From JAJXSS01 sp964547135 (GTDB lineage: Bacteria > Planctomycetota > Phycisphaerae > Phycisphaerales > Phycisphaeraceae): a stretch of DNA of 64,000 nt. The notes beneath the pieces are model-generated. The model worked only from the letters and a program-made list of their open reading frames with translations, ran no database searches and had not been told where the DNA came from. How positions within the stretch are numbered: the first letter of the stretch is position 1; each line of letters begins with the position of its first letter. Made by a program: the position numbers and the translations under genes. Location: positions 27,198-91,197 of the forward strand of contig CAZJMK010000005.1 in assembly GCA_964547135.1 (NCBI GenBank), written 5' to 3'. This document shows positions 26,393 through 36,042 of this stretch, piece after piece.

Positions 26393-29300
26393 TCAAGGCT
26401 CAAAGCGGATGCGTCGGATTTGGATGCCGGCTTTTTTCGAGGGCAGCACCTGGAACTGCAAGTTGAAGCCGGTCACTTCCAACGACTCTTCCGCATCCAC
26501 CAGTGCCCGCATCGGAATGCGTACCGTCTGCCAGGTTTGGGGGTCTGAATCGATGATCGCCTCATCGGGCGTGAAGCGTCGCAGGGGTATGAATCGGCGT
26601 TTGAAGCTTTCATGATTGCCCGACAGCAGCACCTGGGTGAGGTGGCCGCCCAGATGTTCCCCCCATTCGTCTTCGAGGCCGTTGACTTCGAAAACCAAAG
26701 TTCCCTGTTTACCCATGCCCACGGGCAGGGCGATCGGGGTTTTACCTTCCAGCCGAGCGGAGCACCAATTGACGGACTTCGGCCCCAGGGCAATGCGCCA
26801 GACACCCTCAACGATAACGGACTTGGCATCGGTGTTGTGGGTGCTTATGGTCCAACCTTTGGGGGCGTTGTCCATCAATATCGGAATCGCTGCCCCTCGG
26901 CCTGCGGTGGGCAGAGCAGCGGCGGACGATGGCGTGGTCTTTGCGGCATCTTCGGACCAGCGTTCGGCAGTCATGGCCACGATGATCGGCACGATACCGC
27001 CGTTGGCGGACACAATGTCGATGGTCGTCACCGCCTTGTGCGGTTGGGGGTTTTCCCAGCGCCAGGCAAACAGTCCCCGGCCCTCGGAATTGATCCATGC
27101 GGGACGACAGACCTGATCCGGGTCGGACCGATTCGGGTTGTACCAGTCACCAATTTCGACCCTGCCGCGAATCGGAATGATCGTCGATGAGCCGTCGGCA
27201 TGATTGAGCACATATTGGAAGGCATTGCCGGTCGAGGTCCAGGCGCTGGCGTGCAGGAAATAAAGTGCTTTCACCTGAGCCTGCACCTGAATGCCGGTGA
27301 CTTTTTCGGGGACATTGCGCATGTTTTTGGAGGCCAGTACGATGCAGGCGCGTTCCTGATTGTGATCCCAGCGAATGATTTCGAAGGGCACGCCCAGCAT
27401 CATGTGCCGACCCCACTCCAACCCGCGCAGATGATTGGCCCCCTGATCCGTCCATCCGCCTTTGCCGTCACCGGGAACCGTGTCGTAAAAGTGACGATTG
27501 GCCACATTACGCAGGTCCAGCGGCATGGCCTGTTCGAGGTTGATCGGATAGCTGAACTGTTGTTTGAGGGCACGGGCACGCTGGGCGGCGGCATGTGCTT
27601 CCAATGTTTTTTGTCCCTGCACCAGGGCATCGTTCCAGCTTTGTTCCTTGAGTGGGCCGAAGCGACCCGCCAGGGTTTCACGCGGACCACTGATCACGAC
27701 ATGACGTGTGCCCGGTTGCAGCGTCAGCAGAATCTGACCATCCCTGACTTCATGGATGACGCCCTCCAGCGGATTGACCATCATCGCATCAGCGCTCATC
27801 GATTCCCCGGCGAAGCGCACCATCATCGGCGTACCTCGGCGATTGAACATCAGGTAACCGCTCAGACCCTCACGGTGAGCCGGATGAATTTCGATGCCGT
27901 AGGCCGGTTCGCCTGAATCGTATTGCAGGACGTTGCAGGCAGGTTTGATGCCCTGTTCATCCAGCAGTTGACGCAACACCAGACGCAATTCTTCGCGTTG
28001 CATCTGCGCTCCGAAATAAATGATTCGACCCTGACCGTGTTTGCGTTCAAGGATGGCCGGGTGCGCACCGGTGCGTGCCAGGGTTTGCCAGTCGGCGTCA
28101 TGGGTGAGCCGGCGGTAGGGCTTGGTTTTGACGTTCAGCCCGGCGAATTCCATCGGCGTGACCTCGGCGTTCACCGGTTCACCCAAACGCAGCCCCAGCG
28201 TGTTTTCAAAGTCGGTGGGTTGGCCGTATTCATTGAGTTGCAGTGCTTCCAAACCCAGCACCAGCGTGCCGCCCTGATGCACGAAATCGAGCAGTTTTTC
28301 GCCTGTGCCTTCATAGACGGCGTCCACCCCGGCGGCGACGATGACACGGTATTCACGCTGACGATTTTCCAGCAATTGTTCTTCGAGAATCACGTCCATC
28401 GGAATGTGGCCGTATTCGAGTGCCTCGGCATAGGCCATGACAAAATCATGTTGCGGTTGGCCGGTGACAAACGCCAGGCGCTGGGTGGGGAACGAAACCA
28501 TCACCGCCACATCACGCTGCACGCCGCGCTCACGGGGAAAGAAAAGGTCGCCGACTTTGAGCATTTCCTCTTTGGCGGCCATCATGCCGGTGAGCGACCG
28601 TGTGGGCACGCCGTAGGGGTTGAGCATCAGCCAATGGAAGCGTTCGGACAAGCGTGTGCCGGCTTGGGCACCGTGCTGTTTCCATTCCGCGTCCCACGCC
28701 CGCCTGCTCCACTTGAACACGAACGAGGCGTTGAGTCCGCGTGCCATCTGCGTCCAAAGCTGATCACGATACGACTCGAAGGTTCGACCCATGTAGGTTT
28801 CGCCATCGTGTATCGGCTTGCCCCTTGCGATGCTGCGATAGAAGTGACCTTCCAGCATGTCCGCTCCGCCCGTGGTGGTGGAAATGGCGTTGAGCACCTT
28901 GCTGAGTTTGTATAGGTTGACATTGTCCTGCGGCACATGTCGCCAGCGCATCGGCTGCACACACATGCGCACATCCGGGTCCGGGTCGGTTGCACGAATG
29001 GTTTGCACGCCCAATTTGCAGATATCGACGAACACATCCTCCATGAACTTGTGCCACTCCACGAACAAGCCGATGTTCTGGGTGAAGTTTTCAAACCCGC
29101 TGACTTCTTCAAACGATTGATAGTTGGCTTTCCATGCCTGGTTGAGTTTGTCGATCGAGCCGAACTGCGCTTGCAAACGCTGGGCGAACAGTTGACGGTT
29201 GTAGGGACTGGGGTCGTTGTACGCCGGTTCGTTGAACAGTTCATAGACAAACGGTTTGCCGCCGAGTTTGCGCACCGATTCCACCGCCTCGCGCCACATC

Positions 29301-29974
29301 GCTTCATACGCAGCCCTGCCTTTGGGATGCGTCACACTGTAGGCCACCCAGTGATTGCCTGTGCCCTGAATGCCCCCGGCGTTGAACATCTCCGGCGCAA
29401 GCTTGTCACGGTGCGGCCACAGCGCGCCCTGCGACCACACCGCTCCCGTGCAGTCCACGTACAACGGCAAACGCGCCTGCTGCACATAATTGCGATGAGC
29501 TGCCAGTTCCTCCGGCTGCAATTCCCGATGCGTGAATGAAGGTATGTATGACTTCATCCAATGCACCGTCGCACTCACCCCCATCACATCAAACCCCAAA
29601 CGTTGCGCGGTTTCGTAAGTTGGCGGTGTTTCGTAAAGCCATTTGAGGGAATCGGGGTAGCCGGGCGTGGGCAGCATGAAATTGGCGTGAATGGCTTCGT
29701 AACTGATCTGCCCCAGTAAATAGCGCGGCTCGCCATTGAGGAGAAAATGACCTTCGGGGGCCACGGTCAATGTTGGATCAGGCGGTATGAGCACCGGGGG
29801 TTTGAGTTCGTGAAATTCGGGGAACAAAGCTTTGGGTTCCGATTGTGCGCAGGTGGATGGCGTCCGGAAACAGATCATCAGCGCCATGCAGGCAAACATT
29901 GCCAACAGCGTCGTGACCGGCGGCTCAGCGTGTGTCATGCTACGAACCGGCGCAGGCGGATTTGGATACATCAT
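26393..29974 (-). CDS. Large secreted clan-A glycoside hydrolase (beta-galactosidase-like)
   Basis: This 1193-residue protein has a signal peptide (hydrophobic core about residues 22-36, likely cleavage after CAQ near 44). A TIM-barrel domain follows, starting LTVAPEGHFLLNGEPRYLLG, with the general acid/base motif FVYELFNEPAY near residue 240. It continues with a GH42-like domain (DFVHQGGTLVLGLEAL near 570), then beta-sandwich and carbohydrate-binding-like segments to the C-terminus. The precise GH family is not clear; GH42-related beta-galactosidase or another clan-A enzyme fits. The start (first of two ATGs at 29974) has AAAGGGTG upstream and avoids overlap with the upstream gene. It lies 13 bases after the GH36 gene and is presumably co-transcribed. 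Confidence 0.75.
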   Translation of the reverse strand: MMYPNPPAPVRSMTHAEPPVTTLLAMFACMALMICFRTPSTCAQSEPKALFPEFHELKPPVLIPPDPTLTVAPEGHFLLNGEPRYLLGQISYEAIHANFMLPTPGYPDSLKWLYETPPTYETAQRLGFDVMGVSATVHWMKSYIPSFTHRELQPEELAAHRNYVQQARLPLYVDCTGAVWSQGALWPHRDKLAPEMFNAGGIQGTGNHWVAYSVTHPKGRAAYEAMWREAVESVRKLGGKPFVYELFNEPAYNDPSPYNRQLFAQRLQAQFGSIDKLNQAWKANYQSFEEVSGFENFTQNIGLFVEWHKFMEDVFVDICKLGVQTIRATDPDPDVRMCVQPMRWRHVPQDNVNLYKLSKVLNAISTTTGGADMLEGHFYRSIARGKPIHDGETYMGRTFESYRDQLWTQMARGLNASFVFKWSRRAWDAEWKQHGAQAGTRLSERFHWLMLNPYGVPTRSLTGMMAAKEEMLKVGDLFFPRERGVQRDVAVMVSFPTQRLAFVTGQPQHDFVMAYAEALEYGHIPMDVILEEQLLENRQREYRVIVAAGVDAVYEGTGEKLLDFVHQGGTLVLGLEALQLNEYGQPTDFENTLGLRLGEPVNAEVTPMEFAGLNVKTKPYRRLTHDADWQTLARTGAHPAILERKHGQGRIIYFGAQMQREELRLVLRQLLDEQGIKPACNVLQYDSGEPAYGIEIHPAHREGLSGYLMFNRRGTPMMVRFAGESMSADAMMVNPLEGVIHEVRDGQILLTLQPGTRHVVISGPRETLAGRFGPLKEQSWNDALVQGQKTLEAHAAAQRARALKQQFSYPINLEQAMPLDLRNVANRHFYDTVPGDGKGGWTDQGANHLRGLEWGRHMMLGVPFEIIRWDHNQERACIVLASKNMRNVPEKVTGIQVQAQVKALYFLHASAWTSTGNAFQYVLNHADGSSTIIPIRGRVEIGDWYNPNRSDPDQVCRPAWINSEGRGLFAWRWENPQPHKAVTTIDIVSANGGIVPIIVAMTAERWSEDAAKTTPSSAAALPTAGRGAAIPILMDNAPKGWTISTHNTDAKSVIVEGVWRIALGPKSVNWCSARLEGKTPIALPVGMGKQGTLVFEVNGLEDEWGEHLGGHLTQVLLSGNHESFKRRFIPLRRFTPDEAIIDSDPQTWQTVRIPMRALVDAEESLEVTGFNLQFQVLPSKKAGIQIRRIRFEP

Positions 29975-29987
29975 CGCAGACACCCTT

Positions 29988-32327
29988 TCATGCTTGGACC
30001 ATGGAAACCAGATTGGCAAGTGAAATGACGAATTCACGACAGTCGCTGGGGATCGTGAATCGGTGAACGCAAAGTTGGTTTTGTGATCGAACACCCAGGC
30101 TGAATGTCACCGCCCGTTGCCAGGGGGTGTCCAGTCGAACCTGAATCGACTGGTTGTGTACCTGCCACTGAGCGATTTCAACACCACCGCCGGACAGATG
30201 CAGATCCGTGCCCAATAGCACATGATCGAGGTTGGCAGAAGGGCACAAACGCAGCACCCGGCAACCGTGGGCCGGCACCGTGATGGTCATTGCATCGTTG
30301 CGGGCAAACTCCCCCAGAAATCGCTGCGTGTGCATTTCAAACACGGCCCACTGATCGTGCCGGGGCAGTTGGGCGATGTCCGCCAGGCGCACCATTTCAT
30401 CGCCTGGCGTTTCCGCCCAGTTGCACAGCGTCAGCGTCCACCAGGGCTTTAAACCCACGGCACGGGGAGCAATCGACGTCAGAAAGCGCGTCGGGCATAC
30501 CGGGTGGTTCCAATCGAGAATTTTGGCCGGCGTGTTGATCGACGGAATCACCAGGCGCAGCAATTCCCTGCGGTCCTCATCCAACTGCGGAAAATGTTCG
30601 CTGATGCAGACGATGCCGCCGCCCAGATACTGATTCGCCGTGATGGTCAGGGCTTCTTCATCCGTGAACGCCCCCTGTGATAAATGCGCAAATTCCGTCC
30701 GACCGCGAAACGGCTCACTGCGACGACGCAGTTGCAGGGCATCCGGGTCGGTGTGCCACCAGCGTCGGGTCCAGGCCCGAAAAACATTCTGCTTGATGCG
30801 CACCAGGTAACCGGGCTGTTGCGGATCAGGCTCGTGCCATCGCCCTTTGACATCACTGCCCACCCGTTGCCCGTCCGCCAGCCTCAGGCTGCCTTCGTAC
30901 AAGCCCCCGCAGGCCAGTATGTACGCATCTTCTCCCACCGCTTTACGCACCAGTTCCATTCCCAATCGGTACGCCTTGGCGCGGTTGAACGACCGATCGT
31001 AAAAACAGATGGCCGGGTTGTTCACCAGCGCACGCAAAAAATCAAACTTGTGACAAACATAACCCCATGCCCGCAACCGTTGGTACATTTCCCGGAAATA
31101 TTCCGCCGCATACGGACTGGTCGGATCGATCACCCCATATTCAAGGTCGCTGCGTGCCGGGTTTTTATAGGCAAACAATACCCGCTCACCCGTAAGCGTT
31201 CGAGCCGCCAGTTCAGGGTGTTCCTTGAGCACCGGGGCATCGCCGGCAATCACAAACGGGGCGGTCCAAATCCCCGGCAGCAAACCCGCCGCCTTGATCT
31301 GATCCGCTGCATGTTGCATGCCCGAAGCAAATCGTTCGCCGGCGTTCCAACTGCCAAAGCAGTCCATCCAGCCGTTGTCGATCAGAAACACATCCGCAGG
31401 GAAACGATTGCGCTGATAGGCTGACAAATCGTCGCACAAATCCTTTTCCGTAAAATCCAGCCCGTAAAAATACCAACTGCAAATCATCGTCGGTGCAGGC
31501 CCCAGCCTCGGCCGGGCACCCAGCCCTGTGACCTTTTCCACCAAATCCCCAAAACGCTCGATCATCGCCCCCGGCTCATCGCCCGACCACGTGGCGATCC
31601 AGTGCGTCGCGATCGATTGGCCCGGCTGCAACAACAACCGGTCAAACTCACCAATCACCCGCAACTGCAATTCACCATGCTGCGCACCCGCAGACATGGT
31701 TTCAATTCGGCTCAAATGCTCCGTCTGCCCCAACACCGCCAGGGCGTGCATGTTCGCATCGCTGTCGGTCTGTGACACCAGAATCAACGCCTCCGATTTC
31801 ACCGGCGTTTGGGCCGACGAATCATCCCCCCCGGATACAACCCCCGCCCCGGCGCGAAACTCCGATGAATCCACCCGTGCGTGCCGGGCATCCGTATCCG
31901 TCGCCCCCGGCTGATACACTCCGGGAATGTCATTTTTATGCCGTGACATCCGCACAACACGCCAGGGAAATGAACCCTTGTCGCCGGTTTTGCATGAAGC
32001 CGACAACCGGGGCAACTGCAGCGCCAACTCGCCCACCTCAACGGCTTGCTGCCCATGATTGGTCAGCACGATACGAACACATTCCAGCCCCTGTCCCTCG
32101 GCGGATACAAAAGAACAGTGACGCAGCAAAAGCCCCTCCGGATAAAGCGTTGATTCCCGCAGATAAACCTGTCCCGCAACCCCGGCCACGACCGTGTCTT
32201 TCTGTAAGCCAAGGTCAACCCAATCAACCGCCGACCGCAGCGAGGCTTGCTGCCCAACCTTTACGGATACACCACTGCTGCGCAACCAATTCAAGGTAAT
32301 TGTCATAGGTGATGCCGCCGAGTGCAT
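29988..32327 (-). CDS. GH36-type alpha-galactosidase
   Basis: About 779 residues. An N-terminal beta-sandwich is followed by a TIM barrel with melibiase landmarks: FLIDNGWMDCFGSWN, then AGLLPGIWTAPF, the nucleophile region YVCHKFDFLRA and the acid/base region RVGSDVKGRW. A C-terminal beta domain ends ISLANLVSM. The reaction is release of terminal alpha-galactosyl residues. No signal peptide is seen from the chosen start, so the enzyme is probably cytoplasmic. The start at 32327 has AGGGGT upstream; ATG at 32306 is an alternative. A strong promoter lies about 220 bases upstream (32546-32574). It heads an operon with the large clan-A glycosidase. Confidence 0.83.
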   Translation of the reverse strand: MHSAASPMTITLNWLRSSGVSVKVGQQASLRSAVDWVDLGLQKDTVVAGVAGQVYLRESTLYPEGLLLRHCSFVSAEGQGLECVRIVLTNHGQQAVEVGELALQLPRLSASCKTGDKGSFPWRVVRMSRHKNDIPGVYQPGATDTDARHARVDSSEFRAGAGVVSGGDDSSAQTPVKSEALILVSQTDSDANMHALAVLGQTEHLSRIETMSAGAQHGELQLRVIGEFDRLLLQPGQSIATHWIATWSGDEPGAMIERFGDLVEKVTGLGARPRLGPAPTMICSWYFYGLDFTEKDLCDDLSAYQRNRFPADVFLIDNGWMDCFGSWNAGERFASGMQHAADQIKAAGLLPGIWTAPFVIAGDAPVLKEHPELAARTLTGERVLFAYKNPARSDLEYGVIDPTSPYAAEYFREMYQRLRAWGYVCHKFDFLRALVNNPAICFYDRSFNRAKAYRLGMELVRKAVGEDAYILACGGLYEGSLRLADGQRVGSDVKGRWHEPDPQQPGYLVRIKQNVFRAWTRRWWHTDPDALQLRRRSEPFRGRTEFAHLSQGAFTDEEALTITANQYLGGGIVCISEHFPQLDEDRRELLRLVIPSINTPAKILDWNHPVCPTRFLTSIAPRAVGLKPWWTLTLCNWAETPGDEMVRLADIAQLPRHDQWAVFEMHTQRFLGEFARNDAMTITVPAHGCRVLRLCPSANLDHVLLGTDLHLSGGGVEIAQWQVHNQSIQVRLDTPWQRAVTFSLGVRSQNQLCVHRFTIPSDCREFVISLANLVSMVQA

Positions 32328-32545
32328 GCTACCCCTGACCCGGGGTGTGAACCAATGATTCAGGAATGAACACTTTACACCAGCACTGCCAATTGCCAAG
32401 CGAAACAAATCGAACAATCAGGTCGTGAATAACCTATAAAGCCAGTTATAACAATTATATAAAAGTTATTTTAGGGCAAAGATTTAATTCATTGCCATCA
32501 ATACAGGTCAAAGTGATAATATTCAAAGTCTGAACCATTATGGTC

Positions 32546-32587
32546 AATATACCGCGTGCCAAACCGGTTGTCAATGACTTGTCAACC
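32546..32587 (-). promoter_or_regulatory. Promoter and operator of the GH36 operon
   Basis: On the minus strand TTGACA (32569-32574), a 17-base spacer and TATATT (32546-32551) repeat the layout of the regulator's own promoter. An imperfect inverted repeat begins GGTTGACA and ends TTGACAACC (32566-32587) and overlaps the -35 element. The shared GGTTGACA sequence suggests control by the GntR/LacI regulator. Confidence 0.65.
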
Positions 32588-32614
32588 ACGACAGGGTTAA
32601 CGTAGGTGGATTGA

Positions 32615-32900
32615 TTGAACGAGCCGCGACCCCCTGGGGCGTCAGCGAGCGGTGGTTCGAATGAACGTTTTGATAACAGAACCGCTCCCTGACGGTCGCG
32701 GCTCGTACATGCGTTTGCCCTGGTGGCCCAGTGGCCGAGTGCGACGAACATTTCGAATTTCGGTTTTCGAATATACAGAAGCAAGCCGAGTACGAGCGGC
32801 TTTGCCGCGAGGGCTCGGGTATTCTTTGATTGAAAATCTGGCGATTGATGAATTGGTCGTTCAATCAACTGACAAATGTAAAACCACTCGACCACTTCTC
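32615..32900. repeat. Composite repeat block (families I, C, H, D)
   Basis: Facing family I copies (GAGCCGCGACC... and ...GGTCGCGGCTCG) lie at about 32620-32710. They are followed by GGCCCAGTGGCCGAGTG, TTTCGAATTTCGG, a family D copy at 32781-32824 with inner stem CGGC-TTT-GCCG, and ACCACTCGACCACTTC at the right end. Confidence 0.8.
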
Positions 32901-32901
32901 G

Positions 32902-34131
32902 TCATCGTGTCATCGCATCTTCAATCAAACGTGTCAGCACCTTGCGGGCGTCGAAATATTCATGGGCAATATCAATCGCCCCCTGCGCCTGCCCTGTCGG
33001 GTCGGTGAGTATCGCCTCAATACCAGCCAATGCCCCGTTGACATCCGCAAAACCCAGCACACCCCGACCGATGGGTATGACTTTCGAAAACCCTGTGTCC
33101 TGCACCACCACCGGCACACCCAGCGCCAAAAAACAAGCTGAGCGACAACTGAACCACCCGGTGCGGGCAGCCACGTATGCGTTTTTCGCCACGCTCCACT
33201 CGCCCATCGCACCGGCCAGGTAACTGCGATAATCCTCCGGCGTACCGCTCACGCGCGTCGGGTCCACCATCTGCCAACCAAGCCCGCGCAGCTGCTCGAC
33301 CGGGGCACGACCCGACATCGCCAATTCCAACTCCGGTAGTTTGACCGCATCAAACCGTGCGCCCAACACCTCATTCAACCTGCCCGGTAATTCCATGAAC
33401 TTTTGAAACTCGACGCTTTTGCCCCAATACTGCACCCCCCGCACCATCGGCCCTTTCTGTGCCGGTTCCCATGAAGCCACCGTCACCAGCGCTTTGCGTC
33501 GCTGATCAATCGGCACACGATGGGCTTCAAAACGATCCAGCACAATCGGCTGCCGGGTCGGCTTCCAGTGAATGAGTTCCGTCGGAATGCGACACTCCGG
33601 CTGACCAACGTTTTCACCAAAACTGAAAAACACATCATGCCTGCGAATGTCATCAATGCGCTGTTTGGTTTTGTCATCGACATTGCCCGCCACGTAATCG
33701 GGAATCGATGCCTGCGTGTACATCGGGTCGCTGTCGAGGAACGCAACCCGCCTGGCAGCGAAATATTCGTCACGCATCCAGCACGTGGCGGAAATGTTCA
33801 AAAACAAATCGGCACTTTTGCAGAACGCAGCGACCTCTTCCGTACTGCGACCAAAGCAGTGATTCTCCGCATCACGAAAAAACCAGCGCTCACTCAGTTC
33901 AGGCGTGACACGGCCAATCGCGTCGGCCAGTAATTTGGCGTTGTTGCTGCCGTTGCCGACGAAAGTTTGCACGCTGGGGTCGTAACACCATTGGCCGGTG
34001 TCTTCGATGAACAGCACATCGTGGCCGAGCTGGTGAAACCCCAGCGGGTATTGCAGGTAATCCCAGAACACGCCGCCCAGCGGGTAGGTCGCTGCCAAAC
34101 CGGTCACCGCGATGCGCAGCCGATCACTCAT
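32902..34131 (-). CDS. Glycosyltransferase (GT-B-like)
   Basis: This 409-residue protein begins RLRIAVTGLAATYPLGGVFW with a glycine-rich loop and a short Rossmann-type strand. FFSFGENVG and the C-terminal segment FLALGVPVVVQDTGFSKVIP (activated-sugar-binding half) fit a GT-B glycosyltransferase. The start ATG at 34131 overlaps the stop of the ABC transporter gene (ATGA) and has GGAGG upstream, so the two are translationally coupled. The sugar and acceptor are unknown. With its neighbours it may act in making an exported glycan. Confidence 0.7.
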   Translation of the reverse strand: MSDRLRIAVTGLAATYPLGGVFWDYLQYPLGFHQLGHDVLFIEDTGQWCYDPSVQTFVGNGSNNAKLLADAIGRVTPELSERWFFRDAENHCFGRSTEEVAAFCKSADLFLNISATCWMRDEYFAARRVAFLDSDPMYTQASIPDYVAGNVDDKTKQRIDDIRRHDVFFSFGENVGQPECRIPTELIHWKPTRQPIVLDRFEAHRVPIDQRRKALVTVASWEPAQKGPMVRGVQYWGKSVEFQKFMELPGRLNEVLGARFDAVKLPELELAMSGRAPVEQLRGLGWQMVDPTRVSGTPEDYRSYLAGAMGEWSVAKNAYVAARTGWFSCRSACFLALGVPVVVQDTGFSKVIPIGRGVLGFADVNGALAGIEAILTDPTGQAQGAIDIAHEYFDARKVLTRLIEDAMTR

Positions 34132-35897
34132 GACCCTGCCTCCATGGCCACCACGTTCATCGCCTGTTCGACGCTCTTTTCCACCAATTGCCCGTTTTCC
34201 ACCGCGATCACCCGGTCGCAATAGCGCAGTGTGCTGGGGCGATGGGTGATAAGAAAGCAGGTGCGTCCCTGCATCAACCGGTTCATCGCTTCCATGATGC
34301 GTGCTTCGGTCTGCACGTCCACCGAACTGGTCGGCTCATCCATGATGAGTATGGGTGCATCTTTGAGGAACGCGCGCGCCAGGCTGATGCGTTGTCGTTC
34401 ACCCCCCGACAGCCGCATGCCGCGCTCCCCGACCTGCGTGTCGTAGCCTTGCGGAAATTGGGCGATGAATTCGTCGGCATGAGCAGCTTTGGCGGCATCC
34501 ATGATTTGCTGCATCGTTGCGCCCGGTTTTGAGTATGAAATGTTCTCGGCGATGCTGCTGGAAAATAAAACCGGCTCCTGCAACACGATCGCAAACTGGT
34601 TGCGCAGGTCTTCCAGTTTGTAATCGCGCACATCCAGCCCATCGAGCGTGACACCGCCTGATACCGGGTCGTAAAAACGCATGAGCAGCGACACCATCGT
34701 GCTTTTGCCCGCACCGGTTTTGCCCACGATGCCGATGCGCTGCCCCGGCTCAATCGTCACGTTGGCGCTGCGCAAAATCGGGTTGTCCTTGTCCCCCGCA
34801 TAGGCAAACGACACCTCACGCAATTCCACCAACCCCCGCGCCCGGGTGAGTGTTTTGGCATTCGCCTTTTCCGGCACGTCCGGCTTTTCATCCAGCAACT
34901 CAAACGCACGATCCACCGACACCAGCGACCATTGAATATCCGCAATTTTGCGCGTGATCTGTTCCAACGGCGAGTACAACTGAGCTGTGTAACTCATCAC
35001 CATCCACAAGTGCCCCGCGGTCAGCGACCCGGTGAGTATGTCCCTGGCGCAAAAATAAAGCACCACGGCTGCGCCCAGCGCGGTGGTGAATTTGATCGAC
35101 CCGGCCAATCCGCTCTCGGCTGTCGCCAACCGCAACTTGGCACGCACCGTCGATCGACTGCGATTCAAAAAACGATCCTGCTCATCGTCTTCACGGCCAA
35201 AGGCCTTGACCACCCGTATCGCCGTGAGCACTTCCTGTACCACCTTGAGTGCGTCAGCTTCCTGTTCCTTCACCTCCCGATAGCGCTGCGCCCCCAACCC
35301 CTTGAAAAACCGCGGAATGAGCACCAAAAGCGGCGTCACCGCCAGGGCCACCAGCGCCAGTTTCCAACTGATCAGCCAGAGCACCGTGAACATGGCCAGC
35401 AGTGAAACGATGGCGGAGCAGAACGGCCCGACGCCGTAAATCATGATCCATTGAATGCTCTGCGTGTCGTATTGAATGCGATAAATCGAATCGCTGGTGC
35501 CGCGGGCATCGTGAAATGAAAGCGACAGTCGCTGGGCATGTCGAAACAAACGTGAGCGAAATTCCAGCGTCAGTTTTTCACCGGTGAAGGTACACAATAT
35601 ATGCCGCAAGGCATCCTGACTCATGGCCAGTATCGCCAGTGTCAGTTGCATCACCACCGCGATCAGCACAAACGTGAGTTTGTCCCACTCCGGGCTGACC
35701 AGCGGCATCAACCATTGCGGTAACGCCGGCTTGTCCGTCACCACATTCAATACCATCGCCACCGGCAACGGCGAAGCCAGTATCAATATCCAGGTGAATT
35801 GATCGAGCACGAACACCGCTGACAGATGCGGCCAGAACGGCCGACCCAGTCGCAGCATCCGTGTGAACGTGGTCAGGTTGGAACGAGGGTTTGCCAT
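34128..35897 (-). CDS. ABC exporter, fused permease and ATPase (MsbA/NdvA-like)
   Basis: This 589-residue half-transporter has an N-terminal membrane domain (about six helices within residues 15-310) and a C-terminal ATPase. Walker A GKTGAGKST is near residue 390, the signature LSGGERQR near 493, Walker B ILIMDEPT near 512 and the H-loop ITHRPS near 550. Length and layout match lipid or glycan exporters such as MsbA and the cyclic-glucan exporter NdvA. It is translationally coupled to a glycosyltransferase and lies downstream of a GH-GT2 fusion gene, which favours a glycan or glycolipid cargo over a drug. Confidence 0.85.
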   Translation of the reverse strand: MANPRSNLTTFTRMLRLGRPFWPHLSAVFVLDQFTWILILASPLPVAMVLNVVTDKPALPQWLMPLVSPEWDKLTFVLIAVVMQLTLAILAMSQDALRHILCTFTGEKLTLEFRSRLFRHAQRLSLSFHDARGTSDSIYRIQYDTQSIQWIMIYGVGPFCSAIVSLLAMFTVLWLISWKLALVALAVTPLLVLIPRFFKGLGAQRYREVKEQEADALKVVQEVLTAIRVVKAFGREDDEQDRFLNRSRSTVRAKLRLATAESGLAGSIKFTTALGAAVVLYFCARDILTGSLTAGHLWMVMSYTAQLYSPLEQITRKIADIQWSLVSVDRAFELLDEKPDVPEKANAKTLTRARGLVELREVSFAYAGDKDNPILRSANVTIEPGQRIGIVGKTGAGKSTMVSLLMRFYDPVSGGVTLDGLDVRDYKLEDLRNQFAIVLQEPVLFSSSIAENISYSKPGATMQQIMDAAKAAHADEFIAQFPQGYDTQVGERGMRLSGGERQRISLARAFLKDAPILIMDEPTSSVDVQTEARIMEAMNRLMQGRTCFLITHRPSTLRYCDRVIAVENGQLVEKSVEQAMNVVAMEAGS

Positions 35898-35950
35898 ATG
35901 CAATCAATCGGTCACACTGACACGAAACAGCATTTGTTGATTCATGTCTT

Positions 35951-36000
35951 TATCAAGCCGGGTACGAGGTCGCCGCGGCGACCGAGGGCCCGGGTATGTA
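35951..36000. repeat. Family D hairpin copy
   Basis: CAAGCCGGGTACGAG, inner stem GTCGCC-GC-GGCGAC, then GAGGGCCCGGGTATG. The outer part is conserved and the inner stem differs from other copies but is still self-complementary. Confidence 0.8.
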
Positions 36001-36042
36001 TTGATGATTATTTTTGGTGGTTGATGATTCGATGGTGCTTGG

